Assembly: GCA_038030265.1 (NCBI GenBank)
Contig: CM075941.1
Span: 6,014,001 to 6,078,000, forward strand
Direction: 5' to 3'
From: Corythucha ciliata
Taxonomy: Eukaryota; Arthropoda; Insecta; Hemiptera; Tingidae
Length of the DNA stretch: 64,000 nucleotides
The position numbers and the translations under genes were made by a program. Positions 1-12,329 of this stretch are shown piece after piece. The notes beneath the pieces are model-generated. The model had not been told where the DNA came from, ran no database searches, and saw only the letters and a list, made by a program, of their open reading frames with translations. The first letter of the stretch is position 1, and every line of letters begins with the position of its first letter.

Positions 1-21
1 TGTTAAACTGTTTTACATCAG

Positions 22-188
22 GTGAAATGACCATAACCGCTCTCGAGCCGATTTCAACGCAAGGCCTCAACCTGCAAGACATGGACTCACTCATGGCTAG
101 AACCTACGAGGTTATGTCCACAGAGTACGAAAGACTGAAAGACTCGATCAAAAAACGGTCGAATAACGTTCAAGCTGCGGGCAGCTAG
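22..188 (+). CDS. AGPAT paralogue, last coding exon (partial gene)
   Basis: C-terminal exon of a 1-acyl-sn-glycerol-3-phosphate acyltransferase, the enzyme that acylates lysophosphatidic acid to phosphatidic acid in the ER membrane. An intron acceptor (TTTACATCAG) precedes the exon at 22. The frame, entered with two bases of a split glycine codon, reads about 55 residues to TAG at 186-188. It matches the last exon of the complete AGPAT gene at 33109-34278 in the same phase. Shared landmarks are a hydrophobic T-I/V-x3-L/I-P-x-I patch, then an acidic helix with E-V/E-M-S-x-E-Y-E-R-L. The C-termini differ (this copy ends in A-A-G-S). The catalytic exons lie left of the window, so activity cannot be judged. 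Family call is confident; which AGPAT paralogue is not. Confidence 0.8.
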
Positions 189-960
189 ACCGAGATGAGA
201 ATGTTTGACTTTTTAAATTAGTTCGGCCGTTGGCATACAAGCTGGTAATTTACGTCAAAAACATCAAGGTGAATGACTTATGACTCCCTTAAAACCGGCG
301 AACCGTGGTAATTAGCGTACTCTTATCATTTTATTGGTTTTGGGCATTTCAATGGAGTTATGTCTACATGGAAAGATTGGCAGCCTACCCCGTCCTCCCT
401 CTCACAACATTTACATTTTATATGATAAAATAAGTATGTTTTATTTTAAATAATCTTATATAAATTGTACTTTTTGACCTTTCTTAATCTTAAGCAAATA
501 ATATATCGTAATATTAAAACCTGGATCTCGTAAACAGCTATAAGACACTTCCGTAAAGGCTTCGAAACTTTTAATTATTGTAGCTCGATCTTCGATCATG
601 CCAGTCCTATTAATTTAAGAAATCAATAAAAAATAATAATGGGGAGTGGGAGGGTGACGAAAACCTGCCTTATTCTCATTGGGTAACCGATAAATCACTC
701 AGTTTTAGAACAGAGTTGGGTCAGTTTCATTTACGAATTAATTTACGCGGTATAGAATAAATTTACTTGTTGTTCGGTGAAACGCAGTAAGATTTTCCTT
801 TTTTTCCATTAAAAACGCCAAATCTTGACTAATATTGTGAAAAAAAAAAAAAAAAAACCAGAATGATGGCCAATCATAGCGTATCTTTGGTTGAAGTTCG
901 CCGGACATTTATTCTGTCGCCCTTCGACTCTTCTGTCCCTTGTAAACGACCGTGATTTGG
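189..960. other. 3' flank of the AGPAT exon, no further gene seen
   Basis: AT-rich flank. A canonical poly(A) signal AATAAA lies at 625-630, about 440 bases after the stop, and could end the transcript. An A-tract lies at 840-857. No coding region, RNA gene or transposon motif was recognised. Confidence 0.4.
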
Positions 961-1079
961 TGTGTGCGGGGGGTGCGGGGTGCTCATTTCTTATTACAAT
1001 TGTCGAGCCCTGCGGTGTGACGGTGGCGGTGCGGGCGCACCCGCCGTTGTCGAGCGGCGTTCTTTTATAATAAGGATCC

Positions 1080-1313
1080 TCCTTTCAAAAGAGGGAGGCG
1101 GTGGCGGCGGAGGAGTATATAGTGCCCATTCATTCGCACTGGTCCGTGTATTATCATCCTCTTTTTCTTTTTTTTTTTGTCTGTTTCGGTGTCGTTTAGT
1201 CATACGATTTCAACTGTTGTGGAATTATAAGATTAGTGTGACCTGTGACGGAGAGAGAGCTTGCGTGTCTAGTACAGTGGTGCGAATTAATGCTCTTTTG
1301 GGCATTTGAACCA
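1080..1313 (+). promoter_or_regulatory. Possible promoter and non-coding first exon
   Basis: A GC-rich island (about 1010-1110) in AT-rich surroundings is followed by a TATATA at 1116-1121. A strong splice donor, CCA|GTAAGT, has its GT at 1314. The stretch between could be an untranslated first exon of a plus-strand gene. The only downstream plus-strand host gene is the AGPAT gene whose first visible exon has an acceptor at 33071; splicing to it would need a 31.8 kb intron full of transposons. A closer donor at about 32979 is a simpler alternative. This is inference from short signals only. Confidence 0.2.
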
Positions 1314-3649
1314 GTAAGTACTTTTTAAAATAGTAGAATCGTTTGTTGAAGAAGAATTGCAGGAATTCAGCAAAATACCATAAAATGAGTGAAAACAATA
1401 AATCGTTTAAATCACCGGAATAGAATAAAACGTGCCCCCCGCCAAAGAAAGACGTCACATTAATATTAGACAGACATAGAGAAAAGACGCTTGAGTCATC
1501 AAAACCCACTTTCAATAACAATGTCACGCGATTTATAAAGCTTAGAAAGGGTAGACTAAAACTCATCATCGTTGAAAAATGTAGGTACTTAAACAATTTA
1601 TTGTAGAATACATAATGTATTCATAACTCTCCATTTCCGTCTCTCCTTCACGGCTGCGGTAAGGGTTGCCGGTCTCCCTTGTTCTTACCCAAACGACCGA
1701 ACGAATTTACGCATAATATGGTCCGTCTTTCTGTCCATGATAAAACATAAATCTATAAGAGCAGAGAAAATCAGAAGTGAACAAACCGAATAGAACGTTT
1801 TGTTGTGTGTTATCAGTGTTGTATTAAGCAATTACGTTTTCCTCAGTCGTTTAAACACGAGCATACCGCTTTTGTTTACACCAGCGCGTTCTTTTCTTAA
1901 TCAAATGAGGCGTTCTTGAACTCCCTTACTGGGCTTTTGACGCTTCAAACGTATACTTTTTTTTGTGGTGCTACCAGTCGCATTAAAGCAAATTATATTT
2001 TGGATTTCTTGTGTATTGCGTGGATATTTGAAGCTTCAAACTTCTTACAAAATCAGTTTTACGCAATATCAAATTGTTTGTTTACACTTTGTGTTACATC
2101 CGCAGTTTTTTCTTTTATTCGTCCCTCCGTTCACTTTGTAATTAGTATTTCCATGACGTTCCGGCTCCTGTAATTTGTGTCGCGCCAGCATCTCCCCGCT
2201 TCTATAACAGTTGTTGACATACGATGTTATAAATAAGACATTTAAATAACATTGGTTGCATTGGCTTTGCATGCAGATTGTTGGTTGAGGGGAGGGGGTG
2301 TTGTCAGTTTGGCGAGTAAATCGACTTGTGAGTGTATTCACGACGCGAGTGTATCATTTATTTTTATTTATTTATTTATTTCTATTTTTTTTACATTTTT
2401 TCTCCCACGCATACGAGGATGGGCTACGAATTAAAGCAAAACCTTGAATTTGAGTGAAGGCAATAAAAGGACTAATTTTAAGGCATTACAAAGCGCTATT
2501 GTCTCCTTCTCAACCTGTTACGACCGGGTTTTAGAGCTGTGAGGAAAGGGGGGGGGTTAAAGATTAAAACGGAAAGTTTCACGTGTAATATTACATACAT
2601 TCCATCGGTTCGGACGTTTATAAATTTTCCCTGACCCGTGGCCCGCCCATCATTTCACCTCCTCCGTATGGATTTCCCGTGACAAGAAATGCAGTCGAAA
2701 ACCCCTGAAGCGTTATATAATTCCGGCACAATAAACTGCAACAGCCTTGAAAACACGCGTGCGGTTTGAGCAATTACGGGTCAACAGGTGTACGTGGAGA
2801 TTGAATAAAGATGAGGAACTTGACCTTTGAATTAATTTAAACATTAACATAAACTCTATAGGGTTATAAATTTAGTTGTACTTTACTTGAACACACGCAC
2901 CCAATAAAGCGTTTTATTTGTTCCCCGAAAACGTTATCGCCCTCATTTTCCCGAAATTATGTTTGTTTTTCGTTTGCTTTATATCCGTCTATTGTTTATT
3001 TCGAGCGCTTTCAAAGTGTCTCATAAATTCCTAGCTTCTTGATTATCTGCCGATTTTATCTGTTTACGGGGGGAACCTTATGGAAATTTTCAACAACTCA
3101 ACAAAGCAGTTTATAATCATTTCAAAAACTATTATGTATGTGTATTCCGCATGTTTCAAGTCAATTCATGATACTGTCCAGCCAGCCGCCTTTAGAATAC
3201 CGATGATTTCTGCAATAGGCGGATGCAGCAGGTCTGAACAGCTGCCAAGTACCGCGAGGGGGCAAATTCAAAACGTACAATGCATGCATGTAAAGTTTTA
3301 GCCGTAGGAGTCTGTACGTTGTTCAGTCTTCCACCATCACTTTGCGAGGGGACAATCTAATTTGCAGAACGGACAAAAGCTTGCAAAACACGGGGTGTTG
3401 AAAATTTTGTACGACGCTGAAAATGCACACACAGTCTTCCACTGGTACTTGGACGTATAATGTGTCCGAAATACTTGTTTTTTTTTTTTTTTTTTCAAAA
3501 AGTACGCTACGCGCATCGTGAAAGGTGAACTGCGAGATTTGTCTTCAAGCGATCATCTCTCGGCCATATACATGCGCATGATCCGTACGCTATAAAAATG
3601 ATTACTTTATCAGACTCGCGGCGGACTTGACGCGCGATCTTGTCCGATC
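1314..3649. other. No gene recognised
   Basis: AT-rich intergenic or intronic DNA with a T-rich run at 2358-2402 and a poly-T tract at 3478-3495. Short open frames here show no recognisable protein motif, and no inverted-repeat element was found. Confidence 0.4.
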
Positions 3650-3945
3650 CAGGGGCGTAGGTACGGGGGGGGGGGGGATATGAGGGATAGATCCCCTCCC
3701 CCAGAGCTACAAGTGTACGGAACGAAGGAGCACTATAGAAGAGCCCCATAAAATCTCCAAAAATGAGCGTTTCACGTTGAAGATAGGTTTAGCAGATTTT
3801 CTGGACTTAAAGCAGCCCGAAAAGGTCCGAGTACGCCCAGCTTTTTCCTCCTTGGACTTCAGACCCAACGCAGTAGAGTACCGGGGTCCGGAGGGGTGGG
3901 GGGGGGGAGGTTCACCCCAGACCCTCTATCAGACAAAAATCGGTA
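3650..3945 (+). repeat. hAT-like short repeat, family A, copy 1
   Basis: Begins CAGGGGCGTAGGTACGGGGG, a hAT-type terminus followed by a long G run. A C-rich stretch, the segment CAGAGCTACAAGTGTACGG and a second G-run end near 3906 follow. The same unit occurs inverted at 45715-45965, and its first 120 bases recur at 55994-56115. No flanking target duplication was found for this copy. Satellite-like sequence follows directly. Confidence 0.6.
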
Positions 3946-4140
3946 TTATTCGTCGCTATAGCTGCTAAAAAGCGCTGATTCGTGGTCTCGCGATGCAACT
4001 TCCAGACTAAAATTAAGACAAAAATTGCTGATTCGCGGCACATGGAGGCCATTCTTCGAATAAATTGTGGAAAACAACGCAAACGTGTGTGAAAACACGC
4101 TTTCAGGTTAAAATTGGACAAAAATGGCAAATTCACAACT
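3946..4140. repeat. Block of the ~30-bp satellite family
   Basis: Degenerate tandem units in the orientation GCTGATTCGTGG...CTAAAATTAAG, the same family as the large array at 48480-60300. The block sits immediately after hAT-like repeat A, as the satellite also does at 56115. Confidence 0.6.
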
Positions 4141-4146
4141 GAAATG

Positions 4147-4325
4147 CAGTGGCGGCGGAAGTATTTTGATTCAGGAGGGGGGGGGGGCGAAAATTAAGGC
4201 TCTCCCCCCTACCTTTCCACGCCTTACCCTTCACTACCATCCCATCCTTAGTTTTCATTAATAGAAAGGTGAAGTGTAGTTCTCAATTTTAAGTAAATAG
4301 AGGAGGCAAGGTATTGTATGGAGGT
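4147..4325 (+). repeat. hAT-like short repeat, family B, copy 1
   Basis: Starts CAGTGGCGGCGGAAGTATTTT, then a G-run, GCGAAAATTAAGG, a C-run, and a tail containing AGTTCTCAATTTTAAGTAAA. A near-identical direct copy lies at 63387-63550. The CAGTGGCGG start is the usual terminus of hAT-derived non-autonomous elements. The other end is not defined. Confidence 0.55.
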
Positions 4326-4813
4326 GCTCAGTAGTTTTGAAATTTCAGCATTTTGGGAATGATTTGAATGTGGTAAGCAACGGCCTGATTCTTGATAGGT
4401 TTTTGACTAATATTTTTTTTTTATCCTACATGATACTAAAACCGAATTTTACGGCCGCGAATGCGTCCCAAAAGTGTCTCTTTTCATGCCTAGGAGCTAA
4501 AGTATTTTTCACGCGACATGCTCCGAAAGTAGGTAGTCATTTTTTTTTTTTTTAGTAAACTTTATTATTCTATAGAATTTTACAGTTTTGTTAAAGAAGA
4601 ATACGGTAGGCGCAGCCTTATTCACATGGTAACTTGCTCCAAGGTACAACCCATTAGTTGCCCTTAACCAGAGATATAATATGTATTGTTTTTGTTGTTG
4701 TTATTTTATTTGTTTTTTGTTTTTGGTTGTTTTTTTGGTTGTTTCTTGTTTGTTTTTTGTTTTTTTTTTTATCATTTATAACACTTACTAATAAGGCTAT
4801 GTATTAAGTTTTG

Positions 4814-6242
4814 CTACTCTCCCACAATTGTGTCCAGTAAGTTGTCTTGTGGTAGTTTTCGCTTTAATCGGCGGTATCTTGGTTGGAGCGGTGGGTCTGC
4901 TGGGATAGCGGCGACCAGAGTATTGCTGTGATTCGCCCTGCGCTTGTTCAAATTTTTGTACTTCTCTTTTATTATCGTTTCGACCATCGAGATTTCAAGG
5001 TCATGATGTAGCGTACTGTTGCGCACATACCATTGCGCTCCTGTAATAAGACGGAGTACTCTATTTTGGGTGACCTGGATCTTGTTGATATGCGTTTTTG
5101 CTGCTGATCCCCATATTTCACAGGCGTACAGCCATATCGGACGAATTAGCGTTAAGTACAGTAATCTTTTTGTTGCTGGAGGAAGTGAGGAGCGGTTGTC
5201 TAGCAGATGTTTCAATTGGCTGATTCTGAATCTTATTTTGCCTACTACGTATTTTATGTGGACTTCCCATGTAAGTTTTGAGTCGAGGTAGACCCCCAGG
5301 TACCTAGTACTTGATTCTAAAGGAATTTCTGCTCCACCGAGAGTTACGCCATCCGTGATTGTTTCGTGACGAAGGGTGAAGAAGATAGCTGCTGACTTTT
5401 GTGGGTTGCTGACTTTTGTGGGTTGCTGACTTTTGTGGGTGGGGTAAATTTGTGCTTCACCTCTCACTGTGGTGCTTTTTTCTCCCTGTTTCAATATTGC
5501 CTTATCATCCGCGAAATCAGCCGTAAGGATTTCATCATTGGATGGGGCATCATGGACATAAATGAGGTATAAGAAAGGCCCCCATACGCTTCCCTGAGGG
5601 ACTCCCGCACGAACGCTCTTCAATGTTGACAGGGCAGTATCGCATTTTACACTGTATGTCCGATTTAGTAGGTAAGAAATTGGAGTAAACGGTAATGTGT
5701 GTCAGGTAAATGTTGTTTGACCTTGGCCAAGAGACCATCATGAAGATCTTTGTCGAACGCCTTTTCTGAATCAAGGTAGATTCCCAAACAAACCTTCTTC
5801 TTCTCATACGTCTCCAGTCGACGACTCTATGTAATTGCATCTGGCACGAGTGCCCAGCGCGGAATCCAAATTGCGTGTTTGGGAGGAGGGGAGAAAGAGA
5901 TTCTAAAAGATGAGGGAGACACAATCTCTCAAATATTTTGGAAAGTATGAAGATCAGGCTGATCGGTCGGTACAAATGCGGATTGGCTTGGTGCTTTTTG
6001 GGTTTTTTAATCATTGTAATGTGTGCATGTTTCCATTTGTTGGGGTAATGTGTGGTCCGAAGAATTGCATTGTAAATTTGTGTTAGCATCACAACGCCTT
6101 TCCTCGGGAGTGCCTTTAGGAGATTTTGTGTGATAAGGTCTGGCCCCGGGGCTTTCCTGATAGGTGATCTTTTGATGGCGTTCATTACTTTACCAGGGGT
6201 GAAGAAGAGGGAGAAACGCTGAAGTTGTAGTGGCTCTTCCAT
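4814..6242 (-). pseudogene. Jockey-like reverse transcriptase (broken)
   Basis: Two overlapping frames. The first (6242 to about 5550) holds the finger region: K-A-P-G-P-D-L-I, Y-R-P-I-S-L and Q-F-G-F-R-A-G-H-S. The palm after it is scrambled by shifts. The second (5623 to 4814) resumes with G-V-P-Q-G-S-V-W-G-P, a D-F-A-D-D active-site box, then the thumb with T-R-Y-L-G-V-Y-L-D and a Y-A-C-E-I-W-G motif, ending at a stop at 4814. A short tandem duplication of TGACTTTTGTGGGTTGC lies at 5394-5440 inside the frame. Confidence 0.8.
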
Positions 6243-7466
6243 TCGCTGCGCGATGAGTGTTGTTTGTTCTGGTCGAATCTCTGGATTGGGGAGAATTGTT
6301 CTTGCAGTATTTCACTAAAGATGTTCGCTTTTTCTTGTGGAGTCGAGAACCAACAACCACCTTGTTTTAAAGGGGGTATGCTCAAGATTTCTTTGGTGAG
6401 CAGTTTGGTTTTTCTCCAAAGTGAACCATCTACAGCATTTAGTGAAGCAATCTCACTATGTATCGAGGATTGCCGTTCCTTCTTTAGGGCCTCATTGAGT
6501 AATCTGGTGGCTTTATTATATTCAGCCTTATCTCTGGGATATTTTGTTGCCTCCCATCTGTTTCTGGCTGATCTTTTGCTCGACAGTAAGTTTGTGATGA
6601 TAGGTGATAAGGTTGATGCCGAAGATGAAGCTAAACCAGCAGCTGTGTGAATTACATTAGTGAATGCTGTCACAGCCATTTCGATATCTTTTCCGGTTTT
6701 TAGTGGATGAGAAAGGTCTATACGTTCGGCTACCTCAGTTTTGTATTTGGTCCAGTTAAACGGGTGATGCACTAGCTGTGGGCGGGAGTAAGCGACATCC
6801 GGTTGTATTCCAATTTCCAATATTACGGGGTAATGATCTGAACTCATTTCGTGTGCCACAGTGGTTTTCGAGTAGAGTCCTCCTACATTCTTTCCAATGA
6901 AAAAATCGAGCACATCTGGTGTTCCCCCGTCGGCTCTAATGGTGAAAATACATTCAGGGCGTGTTGGATTACGGCGTCTCGAAGAATACGTCCTCTTGGG
7001 TTTGCCACATTGGAAGAGAACCTCGGATGTTTTGCGTTGTGATCTCCTCCCAATATGAATGTCGTTTTCAGTTCGTGTATGATAGCCCAGAAGTCGGACA
7101 TCAGAACACGATTTTGTGGAGCTGAGTAGAATGATCCGATTCTTATACTTGGCAGAAGACATTGATTCAGCTCTACCTGCGCTATTTGATAATTTGATTC
7201 TACTATTTGAGGTAGTTCATTGTGGTTTAAACAGTTTTTTAAAAGGATGGCTGATCCACCTTTTCTTTTGCCCGATGGGTGGTCCGCTCGATAGCTCTTG
7301 TAACCTGTCGCAAAAAGTGAATATTCGGTGCCAGTTTTGTTTCTGTTAGTAACATTATGTCTATTTGATGTGTATTTAGAAAAAGGCTGAGTTCGTGATG
7401 CTTATTATTCACTCCTCGAGCATTCCATGTGCTTATTCTCAGATTATTTCTGAAGTGATTCGTCAT
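6185..7466 (-). pseudogene. Jockey-like endonuclease and RT N-terminal region (broken)
   Basis: Broken into overlapping frames. The endonuclease opens with I-S-T-W-N-A-R-G-V, then L-L-T-E-T-K (catalytic E), G-G-D-H-N-A-K-H and M-S-S-D-H-Y-P-V (catalytic SDH). These are the landmarks of AP-endonuclease domains that nick target DNA for target-primed reverse transcription. The later part (to about 6185) is the linker region ahead of RT, including Q-E-K-A-N-I-F-S-E. Frame shifts near 6880-7100 and 7240 show that it is not functional. Confidence 0.8.
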
Positions 7467-7829
7467 TTTTCATTGATTAGTATTGGTAAGATTTGGGCCA
7501 ACATTTCCATCATTGGTGTGATGATGGATATTAATTCTTTGTTTACTTTAATCAGTTGTTCTAAAAATATAATTTGTTGAATCACGAACTATTTTTACGA
7601 ACACGTTAATGGCGACGTCTGGAAAAAAATCGGAAAAACGCCGAACACGGCAGTCTTCTCCGCATCCTGTAAATATATTTGATATCTCATTCACTGCTCC
7701 GGTCATATAGGTTATGCTCACCAGCCAATCACAAGCCCTCCCCTCACTAAAGGACCACGTATGGCGGGACTTGTCAGTACCTGTGTGTAAGTATACGTTC
7801 TCTAATCAAAACATGTGATACGATATAAA

Positions 7830-8192
7830 TTACTGTTCAAAATTCAAAATTTTGGCTTCGAGGAATTCGTTCACAGCGTGCGTTCGACACGCTGCTATTT
7901 GAAAATTCCCTATGACAGGTAAATCGTCTGAACTAAGCTCAGGAAGGACAGATGGAGTAGAATTGAAGTAATGAGCGTTCTTTCCTACGATAAAATCCAG
8001 GAGATCGGGTACGTCCTGGGCTCGATCGGGATAGTAAGAAGGTACTATCGGGTTGAATACATTTAATCCCAACGTTGTCACCGCGTCCAGAAGTAAGTTT
8101 CCCCTAGGGTTGGCGACATTTGAGCCCCTTCTGGTGTGCTTGCTATTCCAATCTTGTGTGATTGCTAGACCAAGAATGTCGGTTAGGCACAT
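7830..8192 (-). pseudogene. Second Jockey-like endonuclease fragment
   Basis: A 120-residue frame matching the middle and end of the endonuclease at 6883-7101: N-V-A-N-P-R-G-N, then L-L-D-F-I-V-G-K-N, then L-S-S-D-D-L-P-V-I, where the usual H of SDH is D. The same family but a different copy, with no RT beside it on this strand. Confidence 0.7.
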
Positions 8193-8289
8193 TCCGGTTT
8201 GGGGGGGGGGGGCTGATTAGAATGCCTCTAGTTTTAGGTTTTTATGGTCCACCTCAATTGTAAACGAGCAATTTGCACGTTGTTCTCTC

Positions 8290-8678
8290 TGACTGGTAGT
8301 TGTTGACCATGCGCTCCACGCTGCGAATGGTTTACTTTGCATTTTTTCACTCGAGAATGACTTATGGCACATCTGCATGGGGGAATTCTGCTCATGCCAC
8401 CGCAGGGTCTTCAAGGTTCAGAAAAAGGCCGTCCGAATGCTGGCCGTGTGAACTATTTGGAGAGCTCGGCATTCCAACTTTCTACGCCTCTTTTATTTCG
8501 TGGTTGTTGTGTTGAACAAAGGAGAGTTGGTAAAGTTGATATATGAAGAAAATGCCAAACACCCGTCGAGGTCCTCAATTATTTTATTAACGTCACATCC
8601 TAAGTTTCGCTACGGCACTAGCATCTTTCAGAGCAAAGTCCGAAATTTCAAAAAAAAAAAAAAAAAAAAAAAAAAAAA
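8290..8678 (+). pseudogene. 5'-truncated Jockey-like element, RT end plus poly(A)
   Basis: Plus-strand fragment of the RT thumb region: Y-F-A-F-F-H-S-R-M-T-Y-G with A-W-G-N, then, after a frame change, V-F-K-V-Q-K-K-A-V-R-M-L-A. It ends in an uninterrupted run of 29 A at 8650-8678. This is the form left by target-primed insertion of a severely 5'-truncated copy. Confidence 0.7.
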
Positions 8679-8679
8679 C

Positions 8680-9745
8680 GCATCGAAACGAGGCCTCCCA
8701 TTCTAGACACACATGACGTATAAATGAGAGACCTGTTAATTAATTAAAACCACTTAACAACAATTTAAATACAAAAATCCAAGCAATTAAAACCCCCCTC
8801 CCCCCCGTCACAATTATTGGTTAACAATAATACCTTCTGTTTGGGGCCGCTGCCTTCCATTGACCCCTTCGGCGACGCCCATCGGGGCTGTTTTATCATA
8901 ATGTACGTCAAACGGTTGCGCACCAAAGGACTTTTTCGTGCCATAAATAAGTGCAAAGGTCGTGGTACTATACAATTTCGCACAAATCAAGGGAGACGAA
9001 TAAGTGACTCTGCCATTTTCCCCTGACTTTTCTCATAAATTCACACAAAATAGCACCTGCTAACGTTATTAATTATGTTTCTCCGACAATTAAATAAACG
9101 ACATTGTCAAGACCTTGTGTACGAGGGGAGGAGGGGGGATAGTTTACTGACAGGTCGACTCTCCGGAAAGCTAGAAGACAATCTTGGATTGGGATAGTAA
9201 ACATGCACAAGTCGAGTTCCCTACAGATTTGTTTGCTAGGCCTTGAAGTTTTTAAAATGAAAGTATACGAGGCGATTGGAGTAATATTTTTATTTGTTAA
9301 ATAATAAATTACGTGAAATTCGTGGTTACTATAACGTTGAACGCCACAGGCTTTTGTTTGCCTATCAGATCAATCAAACGTGTTTCAATTACATTCCCAC
9401 GATAAAAAAAAAGTATTTTCAATAGTCAACGTCAACAGTATTTTATTTCTCGTATCGTTCGAACATTAACCGCTAAAACTTGGCAGCTATCATTTTGTCC
9501 TATAATAGTAAAAATATTTCACGTGAGTACCTTAAATTATAACTTTTCCTTTCGACACAAACGTGTGAGTCACATTGCCCCTCCGTTCGTGGCAATATTG
9601 TCGCGCTATCGTGTCACAAAATGTATGGATAACATTTTTTTTTTTTTTTTTTTTGTATTTGTCTGAGTATCGGCTGTCTACTATAATTAACTTGTAACGT
9701 GTTGAGAGATCCTTGTCCGTTGACAAGCCTCACTATATGAATATA
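8680..9745. other. No gene recognised
   Basis: AT-rich DNA with a poly-T tract at 9632-9653. Short open frames lack motifs. Nothing supported. Confidence 0.4.
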
Positions 9746-12329
9746 CAGGGTGGATCCGTATAAGTATGACAAAAATTTTTGGGTAAAACTACGTTAAAAG
9801 TGGAGTAAAATGGTACCTTCGGAAGCGTCCTACGTCGATCCGTTCCGGAGTTATGATTTTTTTTGTGTTTAATAAAGTAACCAATGCTTGCTTCAAAAAA
9901 TCCACAATTTCTCGGCTTATATCTCACGAAATCCAAAAAGTGATGCCATTTTCAGAAACTACGAAACATTTCCTTTAGGATAGAGGCCATTTTATTGCTT
10001 GAAATAATCGTCAACACCCAGAAATCTGGCATTTTTTCCATAAATTTACGTGTCCTCTAAAATTTGTCCGTTTTACGAAAAGTCGCTGTACCCAAACAGC
10101 TTTCTCAACAGATTTTCGGTGTATCACAAAAACTTCCCCGTCTTCTAAGCTTCCTTTTGGCGTGTTCACATTTCATGTTACCACTGACGTTTCTCACAAA
10201 AACGTCACGAGAATGCACAAAAACCGTGTTTTTACGAAACATGGGCCATTGTCTAAGGTCTTCGTGAAGGGTGCAGGAAGATCGACAGTAAGTGAGAGCA
10301 GGTTATCTTACCATGGAGAAGATATCGCAGGCAAGAGACATTCAATTTGACCCCCCCCCATCCATTTCTGCCGATCTCTGAGCACCCTTCACGAATATTG
10401 TTGGCACCTCTGGCACATAGGCAATTGCCTATATTTTTCTGTCAAAATACTGTTTTAGAAAGGGAGGACAGAATATTTTAGGAAGGAGGAGATATCGTAG
10501 GCAAACGGCATTCAATTATAACCCCCCCCCCCCCTGAATGGCGAGAATTTAATGAATCACTGAGGGGGGAAGGGGTCAAATCGAATGCCTCTTGCCTTCT
10601 CCATGGTAAGGTATCCTGTTTTCACTTACTACCGATCTCCATGTACCCTTCACCAAGACCGTAGACAATGGCCCATGTTTCGTAAAAACAGAGTTTTTGT
10701 GCATTCTCGTGACGTTTTTGTGAGAAACGTCAGTGGTAACATGAAATGTGAACACGCCAAAAGGAAGCTTAGAAGACGGGGAAGTTTTTGTGATACACCG
10801 AAAATCTATTGAGAAAGCTGTTTGGGTACAGCAACTTTTCGTAAAACGGACAAATTTTAGAGGACACGTAAATTTATGGAAAAAATGCCAGATTTCTGGG
10901 TGTTGACGATTATTTCAAGCAATAAAATGGCTTCTATCCTGAAGGAAATGTTCCGTAGTTTCTGAAAATGGCATCTCTTTTTGGATTTGGTGCGATATAA
11001 GCCGAGAAATTGCGGATTTTTTGAAGCAAGCGTTGGTTACTTTTTTTAACATCAAAAAAATCATAACTCCGGAACGGATTGACGTAGGACACTTCCGAAG
11101 GTACCATTTTACTCCACTTTTAAGGGGAATAGCGATGGCCTAATGGTTTGTTTTTCGGACAAGAGATGGCAACACTTTCGATGGGGAATTTACATAGCTA
11201 ATAGTTTTGTGAAAAGTGAACTTAATTAATTTTTCAACTTACCACGTTTACTGAAAATAACGTAGAAGTTGCGGAAATTACTTTACGTCTGAATATTGCA
11301 ATTAGAAACGCATAAAACGTGGGATAAAAAGTTTGAAAAAAATATTTTTGATAATTATGTGTACAGCCCAGGAAACTGAGTGACAATTAAACAGATCTGT
11401 CCAAACAGATCGAATAAATGTTGATTAGTTCTGGCCAAAACGCGAATATTGTGCGATCAAACGTCAGTTATTCAAGCAGGGCGCAAAAGTGCTTAGGCAG
11501 CAGTGGGTGGTAGAGGGATGATTGCAGTCCTCGCGACCCGCCCACGGCCCAAGCCTCGCTAGAAGTATAAGTACGTCTCGCTTTTCCCGATTCTCGGTCT
11601 CACACTCATTGGTGGATTTCATTCCTTCAAAAATCCTTTCGCGGAATGAAAGAACCACCAGAAATAAAAGTTCGTGGTTTTGGCTCTCGAAATCCTTGGC
11701 GCAATGTACTGAAGTGGTACGATAGGGAAAAATAATTTACGGCTTAGCGCGAAAATAAGGGAAAGAGTACCGATGAGGCCTTGATCATCTCATCATAATA
11801 TAAAAAATTATACGTTTGTTCCTTTGCTGAAATAATTGAAATTTAGGCTGCATTAATTTAAAATTAATGATATTAATATAAACTTGCACAAAGTAATGTC
11901 CCGTTTTTGACACCATAAAAGCGGGAAGTGAATTTCGGAAAGAATAATGAATGTACATCACCGGCTTCATGCCAAATGAAGGACTGGGTGAGCTACTGAG
12001 CGTTTTATTATTATTTCGCATCGGAAACGAGGCGCAATCGACAAAATTGAGTCGTATGAAATGAACAAAAACGAGCACGACCTTATGCTTGAATTTTTTC
12101 AATCACGTGGTCATCAATTCAATAGAAATCATAACTTCCATGCATAAACTGGTGAGCATACTTATGCTCAAAAAAATGTGAGCACACTACGTAATACATA
12201 GGCCATCTCAGGGCTGAAATGGGTGCCTGGAGGCAATTCTATAGCTCGTGATGAAAAAAATTATGTAGCTTCATAATTAGTACCTACTGCTTTCCGTCAA
12301 ACCCGCAAATTTTGATATTGTAGAGCTCA

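Larger units (their letters stand above)
4541..7570 (-). mobile_element. Jockey-like non-LTR retrotransposon, decayed
   Basis: Minus-strand element with an AP-type endonuclease followed by a reverse transcriptase, ending in a poly(A) tail seen as the T-run at 4541-4552. The coding region 4814-7466 is broken by several frame changes. The fragments read in the expected order for the Jockey clade. No gag-like zinc-knuckle ORF was found upstream, so the copy is probably 5'-truncated. A T/G-rich low-complexity stretch (4682-4770) lies in the 3' UTR. Confidence 0.8.

Noticed and set aside
1116..1146. Firm core promoter call
   Set aside because: TATATA is present, but no initiator lies at the expected spacing; left as a low-confidence candidate.
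962..1309. 115-codon open frame as a gene
   Set aside because: Composition follows the GC-rich island (poly-Gly and poly-Ser), with no motif. Kept only as a possible non-coding first exon.
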